Source of the DNA: Helicobacteraceae bacterium
GTDB lineage: Bacteria > Campylobacterota > Campylobacteria > Campylobacterales > Sulfurimonadaceae
Reading direction: 5' to 3'
Length of the DNA stretch: 17,353 nt
Assembly (NCBI GenBank): GCA_024635885.1
Contig: JAGXIA010000110.1
Span: forward strand, 1-17,353
Below are positions 7,692-15,082 of the stretch, piece by piece. The notes beneath the pieces were generated by a model. It was not told where the DNA came from, made no database searches, and worked only from the letters and a program-made list of their open reading frames with translations. The position numbers were made by a program, and so were the translations under genes. Every line of letters begins with the position of its first letter. Positions within the stretch are counted from its first letter, which is position 1.

Positions 7692-9783
7692 TTTCATAAT
7701 TCTTTTTATCCTTCTTGGGCTTGGAGTTATCTTTAAAAATGATATCCATATCTCGACAAACCTATTATCACTTTTTGCTTCTAAGGATACTATAGACAAA
7801 CTAAGTATTGCAGATAAGCTTGGCTATTCAAAAGAGATGTTAATAGCCGTCAAAGGCTTTGATGACTCATCTAAGCGTAAAGTTAGAGAAATATCCAAAA
7901 AATTGGTGAATTTGCAAGATATCAGTAGAATTCAATCAACATTTTTCCCCTCCTCTGAGATACTTGAATATTATAAAAAAAAGTATCCGATTTTAGCAAC
8001 TTTCAATAATAAAGAACAAACAAAAAGCAGCATAAACACCAAGCTACAAAAACTCTATGATGCGCAGTTTACAAATGTATTTTACTCTCCTATTGATAAA
8101 AATGATCCGTTGAAACTTTTTGATTTGAAAAATGAAAAACTCTCTGTGAATGCCCAAGATGAAGAATTTATAAAGCTCGGAAATTATGGTTATCTTATAA
8201 AAGCTTCTACAAATATATCACCGTCCCAAATGGGTAAAGCAAAAGTTTTATATGATGAAGTAAATCTGCTTCTAAGTTATTACAAGGATGTTACTGCTTT
8301 TGCTCCGTTCTTTTATACAGTTGAAAATTCGCAAAAGATAAAAAACGATGTTAAATGGATAGTTCTGCTATCGGGAATTGTACTGCTTCTTGTGTACTAT
8401 TTACTGTTAAAAAATATATCGCTGCTTATTCATATATTAGTTGCCCTAGTCTCTTCTATGTTGTTTGCAATTTTAGTGAGTTCACTGTTTTTACATGAGC
8501 TTAATGCTCTATCTTTAGCCTTTGGCATGACAATCACAGCAGTTAGTATCGACTATTTATTGCACTATTATTTTCATAATTTTTATAAGAGCAAAGATAA
8601 AGTAGATAAAAATGTTTTGTATGGCTTTTTGACCACTCTTGGAGCATTTGGAATATTCTCACTTCTTCCTATTCCTATGATTTCTCAAATAAGTCTTTTT
8701 GCCGCTCTTTCACTGTTTTTTGCCTATGTTTTATTTACCTTTGTTTTTCCTCTGCTAAAAATTGAAGAATATCAAGTACAGCCGCATTTAACCCAAAATC
8801 CCAAAAAAGTTCCTGCATATATATTTTTTATACTATCTGTACTTCTTCTTGGCTTTAGTCTTGTCAATATAAGAGTAGATGACAACATACGAAATCTGGA
8901 TTATCAGAATACTAAACTTCAAAAAAGTGAAGAACTGTTTAACAGTGCACAAAAAAAAGAGCTGTTTCCTGTTATGGTCAAAGCAGCCACAAAAGATGAA
9001 CTGATATCAGAGTTGTATAAAATTCAAGACAAAGTAGATACTACTTTTTCATTTGCAGACTTTATCCCTGCCAAAAAGAAGTGTTTGCAAAAAATAGAAT
9101 TATTAAACAGTTACGATTTTGATAGATTGAATAAGCTGTTAAATGAAGAGGCTTTAAACATCGGATATAAAAGAGATTATTTTAAGAACGCCTATAAATT
9201 TAACAACAGTGATTTGTCATGCACAATAGAGAATTTTAATATTTTTGAGTTCTATAATCTTGCTCTGTATTATGACCAAGAAGAGTACTACACACTGGCT
9301 TTTGTAAGTGATATAAAAGCTGCACAGGAGCTAAAATCTGTAGAAAGTATATCGATAAAAGATATCTTTAAAGAAGTGTCCGTAGAGATGTATAAAAACT
9401 TGCTTATCTACTCTTTTATTGTATTTGCTTTTATCATTCTTTCGCTTATCTTATTTGTAAAGCGTAGATTTTTATATGCTTTAAACTATATACTTTTTCC
9501 TGCTAGTTTTGTGCTTTTTGTATTGTCTACTAATTATGAAGTAAATATTATGCATATATTTTCTCTTATTATTTTAATCGCCATAGGCATAGATTTTGGT
9601 ATTTACATGAGCAACACAAGCAGAGAAGCTACAACTATGCTGGCAATAAAGTACTCTTTACTGAGTACTTTTGGAGCATTCGGCGTTTTGATTTTCAGCT
9701 CAATCGTAGCTTTAAATTCTATCGGCTTAGTTGTCAGTTTAGGTATAGCGTGCATATATATTTTAATGAAAGTAATGAAATGA
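7678..9783 (+). CDS. MMPL/RND-family exporter
   Basis: A 701-residue transporter with the two-fold MMPL/RND architecture. One helix lies at residues 3-19, a large periplasmic domain at about 20-224, a helix bundle at about 226-360, another helix at about 381-398, a second periplasmic domain at about 400-574 and a final bundle at about 576-698. Buried acidic residues expected for proton coupling are visible in AVSIDYLLHY (Asp292) and GIDFGIYM (Asp639), at matching places in the two halves. In aryl polyene clusters this exporter is thought to extract the lipid-linked product from the inner membrane and pass it to the LolA-like protein encoded just upstream. It ends with an ATGA overlap into the ligase gene. 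Confidence 0.88.
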   Translation: MKYVNFIILFILLGLGVIFKNDIHISTNLLSLFASKDTIDKLSIADKLGYSKEMLIAVKGFDDSSKRKVREISKKLVNLQDISRIQSTFFPSSEILEYYKKKYPILATFNNKEQTKSSINTKLQKLYDAQFTNVFYSPIDKNDPLKLFDLKNEKLSVNAQDEEFIKLGNYGYLIKASTNISPSQMGKAKVLYDEVNLLLSYYKDVTAFAPFFYTVENSQKIKNDVKWIVLLSGIVLLLVYYLLLKNISLLIHILVALVSSMLFAILVSSLFLHELNALSLAFGMTITAVSIDYLLHYYFHNFYKSKDKVDKNVLYGFLTTLGAFGIFSLLPIPMISQISLFAALSLFFAYVLFTFVFPLLKIEEYQVQPHLTQNPKKVPAYIFFILSVLLLGFSLVNIRVDDNIRNLDYQNTKLQKSEELFNSAQKKELFPVMVKAATKDELISELYKIQDKVDTTFSFADFIPAKKKCLQKIELLNSYDFDRLNKLLNEEALNIGYKRDYFKNAYKFNNSDLSCTIENFNIFEFYNLALYYDQEEYYTLAFVSDIKAAQELKSVESISIKDIFKEVSVEMYKNLLIYSFIVFAFIILSLILFVKRRFLYALNYILFPASFVLFVLSTNYEVNIMHIFSLIILIAIGIDFGIYMSNTSREATTMLAIKYSLLSTFGAFGVLIFSSIVALNSIGLVVSLGIACIYILMKVMK

Positions 9784-10973
9784 TTTTTGAGTATATATAT
9801 CCAGACGATACAAAAGAGATAATTAGCCTGGACTTTAACAAAAATAAAAATGATGAATGGGAATATATCAACAGTGTAAATAAGTTAGAATTTGTAAAGA
9901 GATTTTTATCGGCATATAGCCTTGGTCAAAAGATAGTTCTATTTGATTCAAAACACAAACAGTTGCTAGATTTTTATAATGATAATGATATTAACAAGCT
10001 TGAAAATATACAAAAAGCAGAAACAGTATCTCAGATGCTTTTTTTTACATCCGGAAGCAGTGGGTTTCCACTTGGAGCCTTTAAATCAAAAGCAAATCTA
10101 TTGACAGAAGTAGATACTTTAAAGAGACTATTACAAGGTTATAATATCAAAAGAGTGGTTGTGACTGTTCCGTTTGTACATATTTATGGAATTATAGCTG
10201 GGCTGCTTTTACCTATGCATTTAGATAATGTAAAACTTATAGTAAAAGAAGATTTTTTACCTTATGAATTACTCGAAGAAGCTTCGCAAGAGGACACATT
10301 AGTAATCACCACACCAGTATTTATAAAAGCTTTGTCAAAGTTAGGCGTCAGCACATCTTTGTCATCAACTGTTTTTATCTCATCTACAGGTCCTTTAAGT
10401 ACGGATTATGTAGAAATATTTGAAGATAAATTCAGCACAAATCTACTGCAACTTTTTGGCTCAACAGAAACAGGCGGTATAGCATATAAATTTGGGAAAA
10501 CTGCAAGATGGAGCACTTTAGAGCATGTTAAAATCTCAACAAAAGATGATAAACTAAGTGTAACTTCACCTTTCATATCAGCATTTCTTTTAAACAAAAA
10601 AATAGTGCCATTGCATCAACCTTACATTACAGAAGATATTATAGAATTAGATGAAAATGGCTTTACACTTGTTGGACGTAGTAATAAGCTGATTAAGATC
10701 GCAGGAAAGAGAATCTCCGCTATACAAATAGAGAATATCCTCGAGTCTATCCCTGAAATTACAAAGGCAATAGTAGAGATAGTATATAAAAAAGAGCTTT
10801 TAAGAAGCGAACAAATTGTGATTACCCTAGAAGCCCGTAAAAAGATAGATAAAAAAACTATTAAAGATAAAATAAGCCACTACTATGGTGTTTTAACAAT
10901 ACCATTTAGTGTTAATTATGTTGATAAAATCAACTACTCGGCAATGGGGAAAAAAGTTTTATTTGAATTGTAA
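9780..10973 (+). CDS. AMP-forming aryl acid CoA/ACP ligase (short form)
   Basis: A 397-residue adenylate-forming enzyme. Core motifs are FFTSGSSGFPLGAFK at residues 88-102 (phosphate-binding A3), QLFGSTETGG at 224-233 (A5), LVGRSNKLIKIAGKRIS at 297-313 (A7/A8), and Lys391 in YSAMGKK (A10, catalytic lysine). It is shorter than typical 500-residue ligases, with most of the loss at the N-terminus, as expected for the compact ligases of aryl polyene clusters. It would activate the cinnamate or coumarate made by the lyase and load it onto CoA or an acyl carrier protein. An upstream ATG at 9750 is in frame, but the ATG at 9780 gives the ATGA junction used throughout this operon. It is the last gene of the operon. 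Confidence 0.87.
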   Translation: MIFEYIYPDDTKEIISLDFNKNKNDEWEYINSVNKLEFVKRFLSAYSLGQKIVLFDSKHKQLLDFYNDNDINKLENIQKAETVSQMLFFTSGSSGFPLGAFKSKANLLTEVDTLKRLLQGYNIKRVVVTVPFVHIYGIIAGLLLPMHLDNVKLIVKEDFLPYELLEEASQEDTLVITTPVFIKALSKLGVSTSLSSTVFISSTGPLSTDYVEIFEDKFSTNLLQLFGSTETGGIAYKFGKTARWSTLEHVKISTKDDKLSVTSPFISAFLLNKKIVPLHQPYITEDIIELDENGFTLVGRSNKLIKIAGKRISAIQIENILESIPEITKAIVEIVYKKELLRSEQIVITLEARKKIDKKTIKDKISHYYGVLTIPFSVNYVDKINYSAMGKKVLFEL

Positions 10974-11003
10974 TTAATTTTTTGAGTATATACAAAAAAT
11001 GTT

Positions 11004-11024
11004 AAAGAACAAAATATTTTCTTT
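11004..11024. terminator. Weak hairpin between convergent operons
   Basis: AAAGAA and TTCTTT form a 6-bp stem around an AT-only interior in the 83-base convergent gap (10974-11056). Read on the minus strand it is followed within a few bases by TTTTTT, so it could end the cysteine-rich gene's transcript. It holds a single G-C pair, so it is weak. I see nothing else in this gap. Confidence 0.25.
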
Positions 11025-11056
11025 GCACCTAATGTTTTATACCCTTTTTTCTTGCA

Positions 11057-11464
11057 TCATTGCCCTATTCTTATATCCCTTGTTTTCACACAGGTATTTT
11101 TGAAGTCGTCATACTTATCGCATGTGGTTTGCACAAATGACTCCTGGGTTGGGTGGAAAGAACAGCTTGTCTTATAATGGCAAGTGCTGCTAAACTTTTC
11201 CCAATGCTGACATTTTTCAACGCATTCGAGATTTTTGTATGTATAAGTCGTCATTTCGAACAGACACTTTTTATTAAAATTGTCCCAGTACTGGCAGTCT
11301 TTGAGAGCTAAGGGTGTATCATCAGTTAAGGATTGACCACAGGTTACGGTGAGGTTTCCTTGACTATATGATCCTCCCATGTCGAGGTTTATCTCTTTTG
11401 CTGCGACATTACCTGCCAAAAATGTTACCACTGCAATTAAAATTATTAACACATGTTTTTTCAT
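11057..11464 (-). CDS. Secreted cysteine-rich repeat protein, unknown function
   Basis: A 135-residue protein I do not recognise. A clear signal peptide (MKKHVLIILIAVVTFLAGNVAA) probably ends after residue 22. The mature part has nine cysteines at 42, 57, 67, 81, 85, 95, 101, 115 and 125. Three segments repeat with a period of 28-30 residues: CQYWDNFNKKC (57-67), CQHWEKFSSTC (85-95) and CDKYDDFKNTC (115-125), a C-x2-[WY]-[DE]-x-F-x3-C motif. Paired cysteines at fixed spacing in an exported protein suggest disulfides or metal binding, but the odd count leaves one unpaired. A good ribosome site (CAGGGAG) precedes the ATG. It stands alone, 154 bases downstream of the nif-type operon and convergent with the pigment operon, so it is probably transcribed by itself. 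Confidence 0.8.
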   Translation of the reverse strand: MKKHVLIILIAVVTFLAGNVAAKEINLDMGGSYSQGNLTVTCGQSLTDDTPLALKDCQYWDNFNKKCLFEMTTYTYKNLECVEKCQHWEKFSSTCHYKTSCSFHPTQESFVQTTCDKYDDFKNTCVKTRDIRIGQ

Positions 11465-11505
11465 ACTTGGACTCCCTGTTATCTTAATTTATTTATTGGA
11501 ACACT

Positions 11506-11520
11506 GTATCATAAAGATAC
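11506..11520 (-). promoter_or_regulatory. Inverted repeat with -10-like element upstream of the cysteine-rich gene
   Basis: GTATC-ATAAA-GATAC is a perfect 5-bp inverted repeat with a 5-base spacer. On the minus strand it contains TATGAT (11513 to 11508), a fair -10 hexamer 44 bases from the gene's ATG. The arrangement would suit a promoter with an overlapping operator. There is no good -35. Support is modest in such AT-rich DNA. Confidence 0.35.
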
Positions 11521-11593
11521 TAAATAGTAATTATTAAACTAATGTTTTAACTTTTTGCCGATGTATAAATTTGACACGAAAAATAATCTCTAT

Positions 11594-11614
11594 AAAGAAA
11601 GTATAAGTTTCTTT
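11594..11614 (-). terminator. Possible terminator of the nif-type operon
   Basis: On the minus strand AAAGAAA, a 7-base loop and TTTCTTT form a perfect 7-bp stem starting five bases after the stop of the last gene, followed about ten bases later by ATTTTT. The position is right, but the stem has one G-C pair and the T run is displaced, so termination strength is uncertain. Confidence 0.35.
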
Positions 11615-11618
11615 TAAA

Positions 11619-11987
11619 TCAAACCGCTAAATCTATTTTTATCTCAAGCAGTTCTTCTATTTTTTCTTGATTAAATCCAGACAATTTTTCATTTTTAACA
11701 ATCAACAGTGGTCTTTTAATTAAAATAGGATTTGACATAAGTAGATTTAGGGCTTCTTCTTTGTCTATGAGGGATATGTCTAGTTCTCCATTTTTTAAAA
11801 CAGGGGCATTTGGGTTGAACCATTCACTGATAGGTTTGTCTTGAAAAAACATCAAGAGGTCATTTCTCTGCATATCATGATGAAGTAAACTTCTTTCAAT
11901 AATAATACAGCCAGAATTTCTTAGAATTTTTTTCTGCTTAGTGTTGGTTTTACAACCGGGTTTATTATAGAATATTATCAGATTCAT
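11619..11987 (-). CDS. Nitrogenase-associated ArsC-fold protein
   Basis: A 122-residue thioredoxin-fold protein of the ArsC/Spx superfamily. FYNKPGCKTNTKQKKIL at residues 6-22 and ISEWFNPNAPVLKNGE at about 53-68 match the nitrogenase-associated branch (TIGR01616 type) better than true arsenate reductases, which have a CSKS-type active site and conserved arginines for the oxyanion. Cys12 is kept; a second Cys is at 28. The biochemical role of this branch is not established; it is known mainly from nif loci. The ATG overlaps the stop of the upstream gene (ATGA), and it is the last gene of the operon. The presence of a NifQ-like gene in the same operon supports the assignment. Confidence 0.8.
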   Translation of the reverse strand: MNLIIFYNKPGCKTNTKQKKILRNSGCIIIERSLLHHDMQRNDLLMFFQDKPISEWFNPNAPVLKNGELDISLIDKEEALNLLMSNPILIKRPLLIVKNEKLSGFNQEKIEELLEIKIDLAV

Positions 11988-12226
11988 CCAACTTCCACTA
12001 AGTCAATTGCTTTGTCTGTTAAATAAAAAGTTTCAATACCATCATCATGAAGGTTCATACACTCACCTAGAAAACCGGCTTCATTTAGAGTTACAATTGC
12101 CTTATCTACTAGCTCCTTATCTAAACCAATATATCCGGCTATATCTTCAGCATCATAGACATTATAATTATCTTCATCGCTGAGATTGTAGATAGCTTTC
12201 ATAACACTTTTAATAATATTGCTCAT
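11984..12226 (-). CDS. Small winged-helix-like protein, unknown
   Basis: An 80-residue acidic protein. The frame is open further upstream, but the ATG at 12226 (MSNIIKSVMKAIYNLS) forms an ATGA junction with the stop of the preceding gene, while a start at 12304 would overlap that gene by about 80 bases. The pattern YDAEDIAGYIGLDKELVDKA, then IVTLNEAGFLGE, then a short hydrophobic hairpin (GIETFYLTD) resembles a winged helix-turn-helix: recognition helix, helix and wing. It lacks the strong basic surface of a typical DNA binder, so it could instead mediate protein contacts. I cannot name a family. Its place between an unknown protein and the nitrogenase-associated gene ties it to the nif-type operon. 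Confidence 0.75.
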   Translation of the reverse strand: MSNIIKSVMKAIYNLSDEDNYNVYDAEDIAGYIGLDKELVDKAIVTLNEAGFLGECMNLHDDGIETFYLTDKAIDLVEVG

Positions 12227-12924
12227 TCTTTCTCTTTTAATATATTTATGTGCTTTTGCCAAATAATTTTTTGTAATGGATGCAAGTTGATACCATCTAT
12301 CCATTTCTCAAACTCACAGACGTAATGCAATTTAATATCATAATGCAATTTTTGTACTTGTTCACTCAGCGTCTCTAAATAAGCCTTCCCTTGCTCAATA
12401 TTGAAATCACCTAAGGGTTGCAATCTACGCTTCAAGCCTTTAGATAACTTCTCATCAAGATGTTCAGATGCAATACTTAAGAAGATTGAGGCTGATACAG
12501 GGTTGGCATATGTTTCATTCCATATACGTCCGTTAATCATCTGATCATAGGCTAAATCAAAAAAAATTGGATATTTTTGTAGTACTGTAACTAACTCTTC
12601 AAAATCATCGTCAATCATGGCACGAAATAGCATTCTGCTTCTGTTTCTTATTTTATGTCGCAAAGCATCATCTTTTATAACTTGCGGATTAAGTATATTA
12701 AAACGCTCCAGTGCTCCAAGTCTTGAATGGTTAAAACCCATAATAGCTACAGTTGTATCTTCATCTGCAACCTGATGAGGATGTGAACCGGATGGACGAT
12801 AGAATGCCCATTCTAAGCGTGCTTCAACATCCTTATGCTTAAGGTATTTTTCATCACCTTTTTTCTCGTAGTCACTCTCATTTTGAAGCTCTTCAATCTC
12901 ATCTTTATAATTTAACTCATTCAT
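12223..12924 (-). CDS. Unknown protein in nif-type operon
   Basis: A 233-residue soluble protein with no signal peptide or membrane helix that I do not recognise. The N-terminal 30 residues are highly charged and probably disordered. Next comes a region with EARLEWAFYRPSGSHPHQV and a helical part (FRAMIDDDFEELVTVLQKYP) faintly like a helical repeat pair. The C-terminal half is helical, with Trp- and His-containing segments (HYDIKLHYVCEFEKWIDG). It lies 12 bases after the VWA gene and overlaps the winged-helix-like gene by four bases, so it is probably co-expressed with the MoxR/VWA pair. MoxR/VWA operons often contain a system-specific third protein; this one may fill that role, which is inference from position only. 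Confidence 0.8.
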   Translation of the reverse strand: MNELNYKDEIEELQNESDYEKKGDEKYLKHKDVEARLEWAFYRPSGSHPHQVADEDTTVAIMGFNHSRLGALERFNILNPQVIKDDALRHKIRNRSRMLFRAMIDDDFEELVTVLQKYPIFFDLAYDQMINGRIWNETYANPVSASIFLSIASEHLDEKLSKGLKRRLQPLGDFNIEQGKAYLETLSEQVQKLHYDIKLHYVCEFEKWIDGINLHPLQKIIWQKHINILKEKE

Positions 12925-12936
12925 ATCAAGTTCACT

Positions 12937-14091
12937 CTAAATATCAAAATAAAATACATCGCCATAGGCTTCAAATCTTTTCATATTCTGTTTTTCACTT
13001 ACTAAAAAAAGTGTATTCATCGGTGGCGCACTCTCAATCTTAAAAAAACCGTCACTTAAAACCATTAGGGTAGATTCCATCTCACTCTGAGTATTCAAAT
13101 ACTTTACAACAGGTTCAAAAAGCGTACCGCCATTTCCTTTTTCAAACACTACGGCAGGTTTAATATCCTGAGCATCATAGGTAACAATTTTGTCAATATC
13201 AACACTCTCATCAAATGGGAGTACAGTAACTTTAAAGTCACTGCTTATTCGTAAAACGGAGTCAATAATCCCTAGAAATTTTGAAAATGTTTCTTTCTTT
13301 ATGCTCATAGACCTATCAAGTGCAATGTATAAATTGAGACGATTTTGTTCTTGGGTGTAGCCGGGAAGATAGATACCCTGATGGATAAACCTACGGTTAG
13401 GTCGAGAGAAATCACTCTTCTTGTCAAAGAAACTCTCTGTCATATAAGTATGAAGCAAAGTTTCTAAATCAATTTTCGGACGGATGACTTCATTAATGAC
13501 TTCTAAAAAAGATGAGGGAGTATTACCCTGTTTCTTTGCAGCTCCCATAGCCTGAACTATAAGAGTGTTTATCTCTTCTTCTGCTGAGTCTGTGTCGCCT
13601 TTGTTTTGGATAAGGTCTAACTTTTGTTCTTGCGGGTTTTGCTCGTCTGGTGTCCCTTCCCCGTCTTCAACTTCTTGGTAAAGAATATTGTAAACTTCTT
13701 CAACACTTTTGTCTCGAAATTTTTCCAGTATCACCTCGTTTTCAGGTCGCTCACCTACCCGCTCAAAATCACTGAGCAGTAAATTTATAACTATGTCACT
13801 GCTTCGATTCCACATGCCATGATTTCTCTCACCCATTCTAAAAGCGTGTTTGAGTAATACATGAAGTATTGTGTGCGCATAGATGTATTTAAGATGTTGC
13901 TCACTCAAACTCTCCGACATGACTGCATCTACAAAAATAGAGATACCGTCAGTCTCAAATATTTCATGTTGATTAGTTCTGAAGTGCATAGGCAAGGAGA
14001 GTGCCATCACGCTTAAGAACGGGTGGTCAAAAAGAAACTGAACTCTTATTTTTTCTAAAGAGGTCGCAAAACTAGATGATATATTCGCCAT
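12937..14091 (-). CDS. VWA-domain protein with metallopeptidase-like N-terminus (DUF2201 type)
   Basis: I start this 384-residue protein at the ATG at 14091 (MANISSSF); a GTG at 14118 is also in frame, and neither has a strong ribosome site. The N-terminal half resembles the DUF2201 putative metallopeptidase domain: AHTILHVLLKHAF at residues 72-84, then MWNRSSDIVINLLL. The HExxH-like motif reads His73-Thr-Ile-Leu-His77, so the catalytic Glu is missing. A Glu/Gln-rich linker spans about 139-175. The C-terminal von Willebrand A domain has an intact metal site: DRSMS at 259-263, Thr323 in GGTLF and Asp347 in LSDGFF. Such proteins act with MoxR AAA+ ATPases as metal-dependent adaptors that remodel or metallate target enzymes. 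The gene overlaps the AAA+ gene by 20 bases. Confidence 0.85.
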   Translation of the reverse strand: MANISSSFATSLEKIRVQFLFDHPFLSVMALSLPMHFRTNQHEIFETDGISIFVDAVMSESLSEQHLKYIYAHTILHVLLKHAFRMGERNHGMWNRSSDIVINLLLSDFERVGERPENEVILEKFRDKSVEEVYNILYQEVEDGEGTPDEQNPQEQKLDLIQNKGDTDSAEEEINTLIVQAMGAAKKQGNTPSSFLEVINEVIRPKIDLETLLHTYMTESFFDKKSDFSRPNRRFIHQGIYLPGYTQEQNRLNLYIALDRSMSIKKETFSKFLGIIDSVLRISSDFKVTVLPFDESVDIDKIVTYDAQDIKPAVVFEKGNGGTLFEPVVKYLNTQSEMESTLMVLSDGFFKIESAPPMNTLFLVSEKQNMKRFEAYGDVFYFDI

Positions 14092-15082
14092 ACTTAGCCA
14101 ACCACGCGTCAAAAGCACTGTGAGTTGCTATTGATTCATCTTTTATGATGATATCTTTAATCAGCATGACACCGAATTCTGTCGGCAGTGTCTCACTAAA
14201 AATAAATAGATGTTCTTTATGTTTGTCAGAACCGTCAAAGTATTCAACCAGTGCAGAGACAAGAGCATACAAAAGAGCCGGCTGATTTTTAATCTGGGGA
14301 TAATCTCCGTCATAAATCGCCCGTATATCCGGCAGTTCTTCGTAAATTTTTACATAGGAGACAAACTCTATTCCTGCGCTGTAACCAACTGTTCCGTAGA
14401 TTATTGAAGTAATACTTTTTATGTCATCTTTTGCTTTTAAAATAGAAGATAACATGTGATAAGACCTTGGTGTTGCAAAGGCTGGGTTTGCATCGTCCTC
14501 TGCAACTGGCTCAGTTGAGAGTAAATCTGGACGAAAGCTCAAAAACCCGATTACAAAAGGGTGTAGCCCTGCTCTAATGGCAAAAAGTTTAAAGTCATCA
14601 AAACGAGCCTGCACATGCAGATGAACCATACGGTTTGCCAAAGGTGTCGGCATACGAAAGACTACACCTCTGTCACTTATACGGTTACCTGCACAAATAA
14701 TTCTCCAACCCTTTGGCAGCATATACTCACCCATTTGTCTGTTTAATACAAGTTGGTATATTGCTGCTTGGACTGAAGGCGGAGCAGCATTGAGTTCATC
14801 TAAAAACAAGATACCCTCAGAATCCATATCTTTTGGAAAAAAAACAGGAGGCATCCAAACTGTTTGATTGTCTTTTATAGAGGGCACACCGCGCAAATCA
14901 ACCGGGTCCATTTGAGAAAGGCGTACATCAACCAGCTCTAAATTATTTTTATTGGCTACATCTGCGACTATATATGACTTACCGATTCCAGGACTGCCGT
15001 GAATGAAAAGCGGAGTATCGGTATTTAAAAGTGTATCTATATGAGTATAAAGCTCTGTGGTTGATATAGCAGGCGTCGTCAT
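14072..15082 (-). CDS. MoxR-type AAA+ ATPase
   Basis: A 336-residue AAA+ ATPase of the MoxR/CbbQ/NorQ branch. Walker A is GSPGIGKS at 29-36, Walker B is ILFLDE at 91-96, sensor 1 is around Asn133 (ICAGNR), and the arginine finger candidate is Arg151 in PLANRMVH. PPSVQAAIYQLVLNRQMGEY after Walker B is characteristic of MoxR-like proteins. These ATPases work with a VWA partner, here encoded just downstream with a 20-base overlap, to activate or insert cofactors into metal enzymes (CbbQ/CbbO with Rubisco, NorQ/NorD with NO reductase, CoxD/CoxE with CO dehydrogenase). The likely client here is something in nitrogenase assembly, inferred from the NifQ-like gene directly upstream (ATGA overlap). 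The client itself is not shown by the sequence. Confidence 0.9.
   Translation of the reverse strand: MTTPAISTTELYTHIDTLLNTDTPLFIHGSPGIGKSYIVADVANKNNLELVDVRLSQMDPVDLRGVPSIKDNQTVWMPPVFFPKDMDSEGILFLDELNAAPPSVQAAIYQLVLNRQMGEYMLPKGWRIICAGNRISDRGVVFRMPTPLANRMVHLHVQARFDDFKLFAIRAGLHPFVIGFLSFRPDLLSTEPVAEDDANPAFATPRSYHMLSSILKAKDDIKSITSIIYGTVGYSAGIEFVSYVKIYEELPDIRAIYDGDYPQIKNQPALLYALVSALVEYFDGSDKHKEHLFIFSETLPTEFGVMLIKDIIIKDESIATHSAFDAWLAKYGEYII

Noticed and set aside
9750..9779. Earlier ATG for the ligase
   Set aside because: It overlaps the MMPL gene by 34 bases; the ATG at 9780 matches the ATGA pattern of the operon and starts directly at the folded domain.
11619..11987. Arsenate reductase
   Set aside because: The active-site region (KPGCKTNTKQK) and WFNPNAP fit the nitrogenase-associated branch, and no other ars gene is nearby.
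12227..12304. Longer N-terminus for the winged-helix-like protein
   Set aside because: It overlaps the upstream coding sequence by about 80 bases, while the ATG at 12226 gives an ATGA junction.
14210..14407. Small plus-strand open frame opposite the AAA+ gene
   Set aside because: It is a shadow of a well-supported ATPase gene, with no ribosome site and no recognisable product.
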